Source of the DNA: Aquimarina amphilecti
GTDB taxonomy: Bacteria; Bacteroidota; Bacteroidia; Flavobacteriales; Flavobacteriaceae
Assembly: GCF_900109375.1 (NCBI RefSeq)
Contig: NZ_FOAB01000007.1
Coordinates: forward strand, 1 to 64,000
Direction: 5' to 3'
Length of the DNA: 64,000 nt
In this document: positions 9,814 to 18,653 of the stretch, one piece after another
Numbering within the stretch: position 1 is the stretch's first letter
How the letters are laid out: each line of letters opens with the position of its first letter
Translations under genes and position numbers: made by a program
Notes under the pieces: generated by a model
The model's input: the letters and a program-made list of their open reading frames with translations, nothing else
Told to the model about the DNA's origin: nothing
The model's database searches: none

Positions 9814-9843
9814 TTAAATTTCCTACATAACACTCATTTATAA

Positions 9844-9875
9844 ACAAAAAAAAGCCCGTCTTGAAAGACGGGCTT
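9844..9875 (-). terminator. Intrinsic terminator of the cold-shock gene
   Basis: The arms AAGCCCGTC (9852-9860) and GACGGGCTT (9867-9875) pair perfectly around TTGAAA. The run of A on the left becomes a long T tract on the minus strand, so it mainly terminates the csp transcript; it may also stop the convergent GH99-like gene. Confidence 0.85.
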
Positions 9876-9903
9876 ATGTTTTAAAAAAGTCAAAATGTAT
9901 ATA

Positions 9904-10095
9904 TTATAATACTTTCACGTTTACCGCGTTCATTCCTTTTTTACCTTCTTTAAGTTCAAACTCTACTTCATCACCTTCACGAACTTCGTCGATTAAGCCT
10001 GAAATGTGTACGAAATGGTCTTTGTTTGATCCTTCTTCTGTGATGAATCCAAATCCTTTGGAGTCATTAAAAAATTTTACTGTTCCTTTGTTCAT
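9904..10095 (-). CDS. Cold-shock protein, CspA family
   Basis: A 63-residue single cold-shock domain, an RNA chaperone that melts secondary structure in messenger RNA. RNP-1 is KGFGFI (residues 13-18) and RNP-2 is FVHIS (28-32). It starts MNKGTVKFFNDSKGFGFI as in flavobacterial CspA proteins. A minus-strand TATCTTCG box about 30 bases before the start gives a short leader, unlike the long thermosensor leader of Escherichia coli cspA. A strong hairpin terminator follows, so the transcript is single-gene. Confidence 0.95.
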   Translation of the reverse strand: MNKGTVKFFNDSKGFGFITEEGSNKDHFVHISGLIDEVREGDEVEFELKEGKKGMNAVNVKVL

Positions 10096-10225
10096 TATAA
10101 ATAATTAAAGCGCGAAGATAACATTAATAACCGAGCAATCCCTATTTATTTCAAAATAAAGTTTTTAGTAACAATTATTTAATATAAAAACTATGGAATC
10201 GCAACAGAGATTTTGCCCTTATTTT

Positions 10226-11548
10226 TTAATATTTAGATGTATATTCTACTTCCTTCAACATCAAATCAAGTGCTTTCCTATCCAACCATTTTCCTTTAAG
10301 CATTACTCCTTCAATGGTTTTGGTATTTTGTATATCCTCTAATGGGTTTTTACTTAATAACACCAGGTCCGCTAATTTACCTTCAGCAATAATACCACTT
10401 AATGGTCTTTCTAAATACTTGGCAGGGTTTACAGTGGCCGTTTTTAAAGTTTCGAATGGTGTAAGTCCCGATTCTTGTATCAATTCCAACTCTCTATGTA
10501 ATGAAAAACCAGGTAAAAACAATCCATATGTATCACTTCCCGCTAACAATGGTACTTTTTCGTTGTTTAATATCTTAGTAAACCTTTGTTGCCATTCTAA
10601 CTCGTTTTGCAATCGAATCAAGGATTCAGGAGCAGTAAACCAAGAGTTTGTGCGATAATGAATACTATCCGACATGCAATAAGCAGCATATTTTTTGGGA
10701 AGATATTTTATTTCATCATTTTTTTTCAAAATCTCGAACTTATCATCATCAGCATATCTACCAATCATCTCAAAAATACCTAAAGTGGGTGAAACATAAA
10801 CACCACTCTTTTTCATTTTTATCGCTGCTTCTTTAAGATATTTGACATCTTCCTTTTCTTCAGAACTAAAAATATTCATAAACTCCTCTATGTGGGCTAT
10901 TGACTTCATTTTTAAAGAATACCCTAAAGGCAATTTTCTTTGACCATGCCCAATTACAGGAATACCATATTTTGTAGTCTCTTCAAGAAGTTTCAGATAT
11001 ATTTCTTTTGGTAAATTATCTGCTATTTTTAGAAAATCATACCCTCTTTTTTTATGATTTTCAACTACATCTATAACATCATCTACAGTTTGTAAATTTT
11101 CTGCTTTAAGATAAGGTCCCGAAGTCACATAGTAAGGAGCTAACATTTTGTTAGTATTGGCTTCTTCTCTAATTTTTATTTGATCTTGCCCTTCATACTC
11201 CGCCATATTTCTAGCGGCAGTGACACCATTAGCTATTAATAATTTAAATTCATTCTGAATATTGTTTTCTAAGTGATAATGCATTTCTGCTAAACCAGGA
11301 ATAAGATACTTACCTTTAGCATTTATAACACTATCAACGTTCTTGGTTATCTTTACTGAAACAGGTTCAATTTTAGATATTTTTCCATTTGTAATGATTA
11401 CTCGTTGATTATATAATACTACTTCTCTATTCATTGGAATAATATTAACATCTTCGAAAGCAAAACTTTTTGATTGACTAAATAATGGACCCAAATTGAT
11501 CACCATTAAAATACAATAAGAAATAAAGGACTTACTTAATTTAAACAT
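10226..11548 (-). CDS. Secreted amidohydrolase (imidazolonepropionase-like)
   Basis: The 440-residue protein has a signal peptide ending in GPLFSQ and then the amidohydrolase fold: an N-terminal strand segment (VNIIPMNREVVL), the metal-binding HYH motif at residues 90-92 after LIPGLAEM, IGHGQRK with a ligand His, AGSDTYG with the catalytic Asp, and the closing EGKLADLVLL. This is the family that includes secreted dipeptidases and prolidase-like enzymes of Bacteroidota; the actual substrate is unknown. It lies 88 bases downstream of a membrane-bound AraC regulator on the same strand, which suggests co-expression or local control. Confidence 0.85.
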   Translation of the reverse strand: MFKLSKSFISYCILMVINLGPLFSQSKSFAFEDVNIIPMNREVVLYNQRVIITNGKISKIEPVSVKITKNVDSVINAKGKYLIPGLAEMHYHLENNIQNEFKLLIANGVTAARNMAEYEGQDQIKIREEANTNKMLAPYYVTSGPYLKAENLQTVDDVIDVVENHKKRGYDFLKIADNLPKEIYLKLLEETTKYGIPVIGHGQRKLPLGYSLKMKSIAHIEEFMNIFSSEEKEDVKYLKEAAIKMKKSGVYVSPTLGIFEMIGRYADDDKFEILKKNDEIKYLPKKYAAYCMSDSIHYRTNSWFTAPESLIRLQNELEWQQRFTKILNNEKVPLLAGSDTYGLFLPGFSLHRELELIQESGLTPFETLKTATVNPAKYLERPLSGIIAEGKLADLVLLSKNPLEDIQNTKTIEGVMLKGKWLDRKALDLMLKEVEYTSKY

Positions 11549-11636
11549 TTTGTTTGATTTTATTGTTACAAAGTCAAACCTAGTAAAAGTGATTACTTAC
11601 AATGTTCAGGATTGTAGGATTCTAATAAATCCGAAC

Positions 11637-12731
11637 CTATTCTTGCTCCTTTTTGAAGGTATTAGGAGTCATTCCTGTCTCTTTTTTGAAAGCAGTATAA
11701 AAAGTTGTTTTAGATTTAAATCCAGCTTCTAATCCAATAGCTAATAAACTATATCTATTAAATTCTTTATCGAGAATCATTTGTTTTACATCTTGTATTC
11801 TATAATAATTAATAAACTCCGAAAAATTCATATCACTAAAAGTATTAATCTGCGTGGAGAGATAACCGGCGCTTATTCCTAATCGCTTAGCTACCATATC
11901 TCTATTTAGATCAGGATTATGATGAATATGTTCTTGTTGTAATAAAACCATCAATTGATCTATATATGGATTCTTGTCATCCTTTATTGATGATCTTATA
12001 TTTTTCACAGAGCGATTAAGAAGTTGTCTAACTTCGTATTTATCATTAGACAATTTAAATTGATATAATCCTTTATAAATTAACCAATACATAAAAATTG
12101 AAACCGCAACCCATAAAAACGTTAAGGGGATTTTGGTGCCATACAGAAAACGTTTTCCTTCTATAACAACGCCATAAAGTTCTAAAAAAGACATGAATAT
12201 CCAGATCCATTTAATCCACTTAATAGCAACTTCCTTTTTACTATTAAAAATATACTTTGCCGAAAAAAGCATTAAAATGACAGGGAAAACAATGGTTAAA
12301 ATACTGACTATCTTATAGAAGTAAAATACAACTTCTTTCTTCCGTGCTAAGACAATCTCGTATACATCAAATATTGTATCCAAAGAGATTAAAATATTAA
12401 TAATACTAAGAATCAAAAATGGAATATAAAGCAGTTTGCTTTTCTTAGTCTCTATAAAAGGATGTTTAACTTTCTGTAGAAAAAAAACAAATAGTGTTAC
12501 AGGGTATAAAAATTGCCATAAAAAAAGATCCGAAATTGATATAATTATCGGGTTTTTATTTAAATCCCAAAACCAATTATTTATTCCAATTAAGGATAAT
12601 ATTATAAGGGTATATCCAAGATAAGAGTGTTCTTTATTTTTAAAGAATCTGGAAAACAAAATGATAAACCCTAAAAGAAATCCATGAATAATTCCTATTA
12701 AGGTAAAAATTTCTAAAAAAGATATTTCCAT
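11637..12731 (-). CDS. AraC-family regulator with N-terminal membrane domain
   Basis: This 364-residue protein has about seven hydrophobic segments in residues 1-230, followed by an AraC/XylS DNA-binding domain at roughly 275-362. Helix-turn-helix 1 is VAKRLGISAGYLSTQIN and the second contains AIGLEAGFKSKTTFYTAFKK ending in GMTPNTFKKE. Such 7TM-AraC proteins are frequent in Flavobacteriia and probably sense a signal at the membrane and bind DNA directly. It lies 22 bases after rluD and 88 before the amidohydrolase gene, which is a plausible target. The ligand is unknown. Confidence 0.9.
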   Translation of the reverse strand: MEISFLEIFTLIGIIHGFLLGFIILFSRFFKNKEHSYLGYTLIILSLIGINNWFWDLNKNPIIISISDLFLWQFLYPVTLFVFFLQKVKHPFIETKKSKLLYIPFLILSIINILISLDTIFDVYEIVLARKKEVVFYFYKIVSILTIVFPVILMLFSAKYIFNSKKEVAIKWIKWIWIFMSFLELYGVVIEGKRFLYGTKIPLTFLWVAVSIFMYWLIYKGLYQFKLSNDKYEVRQLLNRSVKNIRSSIKDDKNPYIDQLMVLLQQEHIHHNPDLNRDMVAKRLGISAGYLSTQINTFSDMNFSEFINYYRIQDVKQMILDKEFNRYSLLAIGLEAGFKSKTTFYTAFKKETGMTPNTFKKEQE

Positions 12732-12753
12732 TTCTTTATTTGAACTCTATAAG

Positions 12754-13800
12754 CTAGGCATCTAATTGATTCTTAGCATAATTCCTCCAGCGTTCCACAC
12801 ATTGTTGCATATCATCAGGAACAGAAGTCTCAAAATTCATTTTCTCTCCAGTAACTGGATGAATAAAACCTAAAGTTCTTGCATGTAGTGCTTGTCTTGG
12901 CAATACTTTAAAACAATTTTCTACGAACTGCTTATATTTAGTAAAAGTAGTCCCCTTAAGAATTTTTTCTCCTCCATAACGCTCATCATTAAATAAGGTA
13001 TGGCCTATATATTTCATATGCACACGAATCTGGTGAGTTCTACCTGTCTCTAACTTACAGGAAACCAAAGTAACATACCCCAATCGTTCTATAACCTTAT
13101 AATGAGTAACAGCAGGCTTTCCTTTCTCTATATCATCTCCTTCAAAAACAGTATTTTGCAACCTATTCTTAGGATGACGACCAATATTACCCTCTACAGT
13201 TCCTTCTTCTTCGGTTACATTACCCCACACAATTGCTACATATTCTCTTTCCGAAGTCTTATCAAAAAATTGCTTGGCTAAATGAGTCATAGCATCTTCC
13301 GTTTTTGCTACCACCAATAATCCACTAGTGTCTTTATCTATACGGTGTACCAAACCTGGCCGATCACTACTGTTATTTGGGAGGTTATCAAAATGATAAA
13401 TAAGTGCATTAATTAAGGTACCTGAATAATTTCCGTGACCTGGATGCACAACCATTCCAGCTGGTTTATTAACTACCAACAAAGCATCATCCTCATATAC
13501 AATGTCTAATGGGATATTTTCTGGAGTTAATAAATTCTCATATGGAGGGTGAGAAAACAAAACCCTAACTATATCATTAGGTTTTACCTTATGATTTGAC
13601 TTTACAGAAACATCATTTACAAAAACACTCCCAGCTTTAGCAGCTTGTTGTATTTTATTTCGAGTAGCATTTTCAACAAAATTCATCAAAAATTTATCCA
13701 CACGAAGTGGAACCTGTCCTGCTCCAGCAACAAATCGATGATGCTCATATAAATCATCTTCATTAGGTCCTAGCTCTTCAATATCTGGATTTTCTTCCAA
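12754..13800 (-). CDS. rluD: Ribosomal large subunit pseudouridine synthase, RluD-type
   Basis: The 348-residue protein carries an N-terminal S4 RNA-binding domain (VDKFLMNFVENATRNKIQQA) and the RluA-type catalytic domain with HRIDKDTSGLLVVA, containing the catalytic Asp, plus the late ETGRTHQIRVHMKYIGHTLF block. In Escherichia coli RluD modifies helix 69 of 23S rRNA; the best assignment here is RluD, though RluC/RluA paralogues share the motifs. It follows the PASTA-domain gene by 25 bases, an arrangement common in flavobacteria, and the two are probably one transcript. Confidence 0.93.
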   Translation of the reverse strand: MEENPDIEELGPNEDDLYEHHRFVAGAGQVPLRVDKFLMNFVENATRNKIQQAAKAGSVFVNDVSVKSNHKVKPNDIVRVLFSHPPYENLLTPENIPLDIVYEDDALLVVNKPAGMVVHPGHGNYSGTLINALIYHFDNLPNNSSDRPGLVHRIDKDTSGLLVVAKTEDAMTHLAKQFFDKTSEREYVAIVWGNVTEEEGTVEGNIGRHPKNRLQNTVFEGDDIEKGKPAVTHYKVIERLGYVTLVSCKLETGRTHQIRVHMKYIGHTLFNDERYGGEKILKGTTFTKYKQFVENCFKVLPRQALHARTLGFIHPVTGEKMNFETSVPDDMQQCVERWRNYAKNQLDA

Positions 13801-13825
13801 AAGTATTTTATTTTTGAATTTAATT

Positions 13826-14404
13826 TTATTGTGGAAGTCTTAAGTTCCCACTCTCATCACCAACTACAAGATCAATCGTTGATGTTTTCATTATTCTATC
13901 TCCTGGCTTTAATCTTTTCCCTTTATACCTAAGTTCTAACACTTGATCTGATGGATCGGGTTTAAATGTTATAGATCCAATCTTAAAACCTAAAGCAACC
14001 AATCTAGGCTCTACTTGTCGCCTAGTTTTACGAATTACATCAGGAACTTCAATCTTACGATAACCTGAAGGATTTAAGGTTACATAAATTTTTCTATTCT
14101 CTTTTACCATATTTCCGGCAGGAGGATTTTGTTCTATTACAGAGTATCTAGGGAAATCAGGGTTGAAATTTGCAGAATCCTGTACTTCAAATCGTAAATC
14201 CTTAGACTCCACAAGCATCTTTACCTCATCTAATGACTTCTTACTTAAACTTGGCACCACTATCCGTTGATCGTGGTTCGTGGAGCTGTCCAACCATTTA
14301 AGAGCTATAAAGCATATAATTGCGATCATAGCCACAGCAATCACTAATTGAATAAGAAATGTTTTACTCCAAATAAATCTCAAAAGTCCTTTTAAAAATT
14401 CCAT
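13826..14404 (-). CDS. PASTA-domain membrane protein without kinase
   Basis: The 192-residue protein has one membrane helix (about residues 17-36) and then two PASTA domains (roughly 47-112 and 117-184): VVPSLSKKSLDEVKMLVESK ... VIEQNPPAGNMVKENRKIYV and VPDVIRKTRRQVEPRLVALG. PASTA domains in other bacteria bind muropeptides or beta-lactams on Ser/Thr kinases and penicillin-binding proteins; here no kinase or transpeptidase domain is fused. The gene diverges from ddl (cell-wall precursor synthesis), which fits a peptidoglycan-related role by inference. Confidence 0.85.
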   Translation of the reverse strand: MEFLKGLLRFIWSKTFLIQLVIAVAMIAIICFIALKWLDSSTNHDQRIVVPSLSKKSLDEVKMLVESKDLRFEVQDSANFNPDFPRYSVIEQNPPAGNMVKENRKIYVTLNPSGYRKIEVPDVIRKTRRQVEPRLVALGFKIGSITFKPDPSDQVLELRYKGKRLKPGDRIMKTSTIDLVVGDESGNLRLPQ

Positions 14405-14424
14405 GTATCGATTGATAGTTTCGG

Positions 14425-14481
14425 CAAAGATATAAAAACGGAAACTTTTTAGCTTTTGTTGTTAGATAAATGATATTTTTG
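14425..14481. promoter_or_regulatory. Divergent promoters for the PASTA-rluD genes and ddl
   Basis: The minus strand has an exact -7 box TATCTTTG (14425-14432) ahead of the PASTA gene; the plus strand has TATTTTTG (14474-14481) ahead of ddl. Neither has an upstream TTG at the standard spacing, so only the -7 elements are well supported. Confidence 0.5.
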
Positions 14482-14498
14482 TTTGTAAACCTTATTCA

Positions 14499-15482
14499 AT
14501 GAAGAAAAATATTGCCATCCTTATGGGAGGTTATTCCAGTGAATTTGATATTTCTATTAAAAGCGGAAATGTAGTATATAAACATTTGGACAAAAATATA
14601 TATGAACCTTATCGTGTTCATATAACCAAAGATTCGTGGTATTACATAAATGATAATGAGGAAAAAACAATTATTGATCGAAGTGATTTTTCATTACAAC
14701 TAAACGGTGCTAAGATTACTTTTGATGCTGCATTTAATATTGTTCACGGTACTCCTGGGGAAGATGGATTATTACAAGCTTATTTTGAGTTAATAGGAAT
14801 TCCACAAACTGCTTGTGATTTTTATCCAGCTGCACTCACCTTTAATAAAAGAGACTGTATTAGTGCATTGAGACCTTATGGTATTCCAACTGCTACAAAT
14901 TATTTTCTAAATAAAGGAGATGTTATAAATCCTAAAGCAATCATAGATAAAGTAGGATTGCCTTGTTTTGTGAAAGCAAACAAAGCAGGTAGCAGCTATG
15001 GCGTTTCTAAAGTGAAAGAAGAAAAAGAACTACTTTCTGCAATAGATATAGCTTACAAAGAAGATGATGAAATTATCATTGAATCCTTTTTAAGCGGAAC
15101 TGAAGTATCCGTAGGGGTCATTACATATAAAGGAAAGGACACTGTATTACCTATTACTGAAATTGTCTCCGAAAATGACTTTTTTGATTATGAAGCTAAA
15201 TATTTAGGCAAATCACAAGAAATAACACCTGCCAGGTTAAATGAAGATGATGAAAAAAAGGTGAAAGATTTAGCTTTAAAGGTATACCAAACACTTAAAA
15301 TGAAAGGCTTTTCTAGAAGTGAATATATTTTTCATAATGGCGAACCTCATTTTATTGAAATGAATACCAATCCAGGTTTTAGTGAAGCAAGTATTTTACC
15401 GCAACAAGCCATCGCAGCTGGTATTAGCTTAAAAGAATTATTAACCAATACTATCCAAGAAGCAACAAAGGGAAATAGTTAA
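14499..15482 (+). CDS. ddl: D-alanine--D-alanine ligase
   Basis: The 327-residue ATP-grasp enzyme joins two D-alanines for peptidoglycan precursor synthesis in the cytoplasm. The N terminus MKKNIAILMGGYSSEFDISIKSG matches the family start (shown in part: ILMGGYSSEFDIS), with later blocks HGTPGEDGLLQAYFELIGIP, KANKAGSSYGVSKV and the metal-binding HFIEMNTNPGFSEASI. Length is normal. It diverges from the PASTA gene; coaD follows after 78 bases. No vancomycin-type substitution can be judged by eye. Confidence 0.96.
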   Translation: MKKNIAILMGGYSSEFDISIKSGNVVYKHLDKNIYEPYRVHITKDSWYYINDNEEKTIIDRSDFSLQLNGAKITFDAAFNIVHGTPGEDGLLQAYFELIGIPQTACDFYPAALTFNKRDCISALRPYGIPTATNYFLNKGDVINPKAIIDKVGLPCFVKANKAGSSYGVSKVKEEKELLSAIDIAYKEDDEIIIESFLSGTEVSVGVITYKGKDTVLPITEIVSENDFFDYEAKYLGKSQEITPARLNEDDEKKVKDLALKVYQTLKMKGFSRSEYIFHNGEPHFIEMNTNPGFSEASILPQQAIAAGISLKELLTNTIQEATKGNS

Positions 15483-15560
15483 GTACATAAAAATTAAGAT
15501 TAAACTAATTTTAAACTTTGTAACTTTACCTATATTTATACAAATATTCAGAAATCACTT

Positions 15561-16022
15561 ATGAGAAGAGCTGTTTTTCCTGGTTCATTTGATCCTATAA
15601 CTTTAGGACATTACGATATAATAGAAAGAGGATTAACTCTTTTTGATGAAGTTATTCTAGCTATTGGTGTAAATGCTGAAAAAAAATATATGTTTTCACT
15701 TGAAGAGCGAAAACACTTCATCGAAGAAGCATTTAAAAATGAACCCAAAATCAAAGTAATGACATATAAGGGACTTACAGTAGATTTTTGCAAACAACAA
15801 AATGCTAATTTCATTCTTCGAGGATTAAGGAACCCGGCAGATTTCGAATTTGAAAAAGCAATTGCGCATACAAATAGAAAATTAACAGAAATTGAAACTG
15901 TCTTCTTGCTAACATCCTCTGGAAAAAGCTATATATCTTCTTCTATTGTTCGCGATGTCATTAGAAATAATGGTGATTACACAGGTCTAGTACCCGATAC
16001 AGTAATTGTCAAAAAAGGATAA
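15561..16022 (+). CDS. coaD: Phosphopantetheine adenylyltransferase
   Basis: The 153-residue nucleotidyltransferase makes dephospho-CoA from 4'-phosphopantetheine and ATP. The HIGH-like motif is TLGH (residues 14-17) within FPGSFDPITLGHYDII, and the second nucleotide motif is ISSSIVRD. FILRGLRNPADFEFE is the usual central block. Length is typical for bacterial CoaD. A lipoprotein gene begins 29 bases downstream and may share its transcript, but the functions look unrelated. Confidence 0.96.
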   Translation: MRRAVFPGSFDPITLGHYDIIERGLTLFDEVILAIGVNAEKKYMFSLEERKHFIEEAFKNEPKIKVMTYKGLTVDFCKQQNANFILRGLRNPADFEFEKAIAHTNRKLTEIETVFLLTSSGKSYISSSIVRDVIRNNGDYTGLVPDTVIVKKG

Positions 16023-16051
16023 AATTCATAAAACCCCAAAAACCCACCTAC

Positions 16052-16798
16052 ATGAAAACTACATCTAATATTGGTAGACTACTAATTCTTTCTATTATTA
16101 CATTATTTTATGCTTGTAGTACTGATAATGAAACTGATGATAACGATGATAACACCATCGACCCTATAACTTGTGAGAATTCTGACAGTGCTATTATTTA
16201 TGAAGAAAAAGACGGACTAGTTGCTGTTGAATTTGAAAGTATTAAGGATAATAATGATTGGGTAAAGGAAAACTCAACTAGTGGTTTTTTAGGAACACAT
16301 TACTTGGTATGGAAAGAGAATCAATTCTTAGGAGCTCCTGGCAATGGTCTTCTTACTTATAAAATAAAAATTTCTAATCCAGGTGTTTATCGATTTATCT
16401 GGAGATCCAGAATAACTAATGGAACATCAGGTTCTGAACACAATGATTCATGGTTGCGATTTGCAGATGCTTCAAAGTTTTATGGAAAAAAAGGAGAAAG
16501 CTTCGTCTATCCAGCGGATACAGGTCAATCTCCTATTCCTAATGGATCTAGTAAAGATGGTTGGTTTAAAATATATAAAAGTGGGGCCGCTGATCAATGG
16601 AAATGGCAATCCTCTACTAGTGATAATGATGCTCATGATATTTTTGTAGAATTTGATGCACCTGGAACTTATACCATGGAAGTTTCGGCTAGATCTACTT
16701 TTCATGCACTTGATAGATTTGTTTTATTCTCTGAAAATATCGATCAAAATGATGCAATTGACGAAACCACAGTATTAAGCGAAATCACATGTAATTAA
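16052..16798 (+). CDS. Lipoprotein with carbohydrate-binding-module-like domain
   Basis: The 248-residue protein has a lipoprotein signal ending FYAC (Cys22) followed by a long acidic linker STDNETDDNDDN, consistent with surface export in Bacteroidota. Residues ~50-240 resemble a beta-sandwich carbohydrate-binding module: a VAVEFES start, GNGLLTYKIKISNPGVYRF, EHNDSWLRF, GWFKIY, and HALDRFVLF near the end. No catalytic domain is attached, so it could bind glycans at the surface; the exact CBM family is not assigned. Its stop overlaps the next gene's start (TAATG). Confidence 0.55.
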   Translation: MKTTSNIGRLLILSIITLFYACSTDNETDDNDDNTIDPITCENSDSAIIYEEKDGLVAVEFESIKDNNDWVKENSTSGFLGTHYLVWKENQFLGAPGNGLLTYKIKISNPGVYRFIWRSRITNGTSGSEHNDSWLRFADASKFYGKKGESFVYPADTGQSPIPNGSSKDGWFKIYKSGAADQWKWQSSTSDNDAHDIFVEFDAPGTYTMEVSARSTFHALDRFVLFSENIDQNDAIDETTVLSEITCN

Positions 16799-17190
16799 TG
16801 AAGAAAAGAAAAATTGGGACTATTAGTGTTGTAGTAAAAGACTATGACGAAGCAATCCGATTTTATACTGATAAACTAGGTTTTAAGTTAATTGAAGACA
16901 TTAAATTAGATAATAAACGCTGGGTTACTATTGCGCCAGAGCACAATTCGGAAACTTCTATTTTACTTGCAGAAGGAGTAACTCAAGAGCAGAAAAAAAC
17001 AATTGGTAATCAAACTGGAGGAAGAGTTTTTCTTTTTCTACATACTGATAATTTCTGGAGAGATTACAACAATATGAAATCTAAAGGAGTTGTTTTTCTA
17101 GAAGAGCCTAGAGAAGAGAATTATGGGACTGTAGTGGTTTTTATAGACTTGTATGGAAATAAATGGGATCTTATAGAACACAAAAAATAG
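16798..17190 (+). CDS. VOC (glyoxalase/bleomycin-resistance) family protein
   Basis: The 130-residue single VOC domain starts with GTISVVVKDYDEAIRFYTDKLGFKL and ends VVFIDLYGNKWDLIEH; these two half-motifs (shown in part as DYDEAIRFYTDKLGF and LYGNKWDLIE) are diagnostic for the fold, with Glu near the end a likely metal ligand. VOC members include glyoxalases, dioxygenases and resistance proteins, and the substrate cannot be told. It overlaps the preceding lipoprotein gene by one base, suggesting coupled translation, although no functional link is apparent. Confidence 0.85.
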   Translation: MKKRKIGTISVVVKDYDEAIRFYTDKLGFKLIEDIKLDNKRWVTIAPEHNSETSILLAEGVTQEQKKTIGNQTGGRVFLFLHTDNFWRDYNNMKSKGVVFLEEPREENYGTVVVFIDLYGNKWDLIEHKK

Positions 17191-17245
17191 ACTCCACATT
17201 TAAACCTTATGCCTAAATCACGGTCTTACTAAAAAGGCTGCGATT

Positions 17246-18643
17246 ATGGATACTTCTTTAACAGATAAACAAATACAACATCTTTATTGGCGAACTGGTT
17301 TCGGAATCAGTGCTCCAGAATTACAAAAGGCAAGGGAATTCTCTAAAAAGGAAATAGTCAATAATTTATTTTCAGAAAGCAGACAAAAAACTAAACTATT
17401 ACTTGATTTTGGAGCATTATTAAAAGACCCTCGTGATTTATCCAGAGAAGAGCGAAAAGAATTACGAAAGCTTCGAAATCAAAAACTGTTAGAGCTTAAT
17501 ATTGTTTGGTTAAAACAATTAACCGAGACCAAACAGGTTTTAAGAGAGAAAATGACATTGTTTTTTCATAATCATTTCGCTGTGCGATTAAAAAGCCCTA
17601 GAGCCGCATTACATTTAAATAACATAATTAGAAAACACGCATTAGAAAATTTTGGAGATATGCTGATGGAAGTCTCTAAGTCTCCTGCAATGCTACTATT
17701 TCTTAACAACAGACAAAATCGAAAAAACAATCCAAATGAGAACTTTGCTAGAGAAGTCATGGAACTTTTCACCCTTGGCAGAGACAATGGATATACAGAA
17801 GAAGACATAAAGGAAGCCGCAAGAGCATTCACTGGATGGAACTTTAACAAAAGTGGTTCTTTTGTGTTTAGACAAAAACATCATGATTTTGGATCTAAAA
17901 CTATCTTAGGAAAAACTGGAAATTTTAAAGGAGAAGATGTTATCAAAATTCTTTTAGAACAAAAACAAACAGCTAAATACATCACAGAAAAAATATATCA
18001 ATATTTTGTAAACGAAAAAATAAAACCAACTCACTTAAAAGAATTAACGGATACATTCTACAGCTCTAATTACAATTTAGAAATTCTAATGAAAAAGATA
18101 TTCATGAGCAATTGGTTTTATGAATCTCATCATATAGGGATCAAGATAAAATCACCAATTGAACTAATCATTGGTTTAAGTAAACCATTCTGTATAAAAT
18201 ATAAAGATCCTAAAGTACTAATATACTTGCAGCGTAAAATGAATCAAACTCTATTTCTACCGCCCAATGTAGCTGGATGGCCAGGAGGAAAATCGTGGAT
18301 AGACAATTCTACATTAATGCTTCGCTTAAAACTAGCATCTGTAACCTTAAATGATGGTGTAATAGAATGGCATGATATTGACAATATGGAAGCTACAACA
18401 ATGATGCGCCAAAAGTTTTACGAAAAAATAAAATCCCAAATGCAAAGAAGAGTTAAGGCAACACCTAATTGGGAAAATTATCTAGTTTCTTTAAATAATA
18501 AAAAGAAAGAAGAATTAATTGATTTTATCTTACAACCTAAATTATCTTATGGTGCGAAGACAGTAACAAATACGCTTGATTCTAAAAATACCAAAAACTT
18601 TATTATTGAACTAATGAGCTTACCCGAATATCAACTTTGCTAA
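17246..18643 (+). CDS. DUF1800 domain protein
   Basis: The 465-residue protein matches DUF1800: HLYWRTGFGISAPELQKA at the start, KMTLFFHNHFAV, NENFAREVMELFTLG, EAARAFTGWNF and the late LPPNVAGWPGGKSWID. No clear signal peptide is visible. DUF1800 genes are nearly always followed by a DUF1501 gene, as here after 10 bases, in Bacteroidota, Planctomycetota and others. The pair's biochemical role is not established. Confidence 0.92.
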   Translation: MDTSLTDKQIQHLYWRTGFGISAPELQKAREFSKKEIVNNLFSESRQKTKLLLDFGALLKDPRDLSREERKELRKLRNQKLLELNIVWLKQLTETKQVLREKMTLFFHNHFAVRLKSPRAALHLNNIIRKHALENFGDMLMEVSKSPAMLLFLNNRQNRKNNPNENFAREVMELFTLGRDNGYTEEDIKEAARAFTGWNFNKSGSFVFRQKHHDFGSKTILGKTGNFKGEDVIKILLEQKQTAKYITEKIYQYFVNEKIKPTHLKELTDTFYSSNYNLEILMKKIFMSNWFYESHHIGIKIKSPIELIIGLSKPFCIKYKDPKVLIYLQRKMNQTLFLPPNVAGWPGGKSWIDNSTLMLRLKLASVTLNDGVIEWHDIDNMEATTMMRQKFYEKIKSQMQRRVKATPNWENYLVSLNNKKKEELIDFILQPKLSYGAKTVTNTLDSKNTKNFIIELMSLPEYQLC

Positions 18644-18653
18644 AACCAGAATT

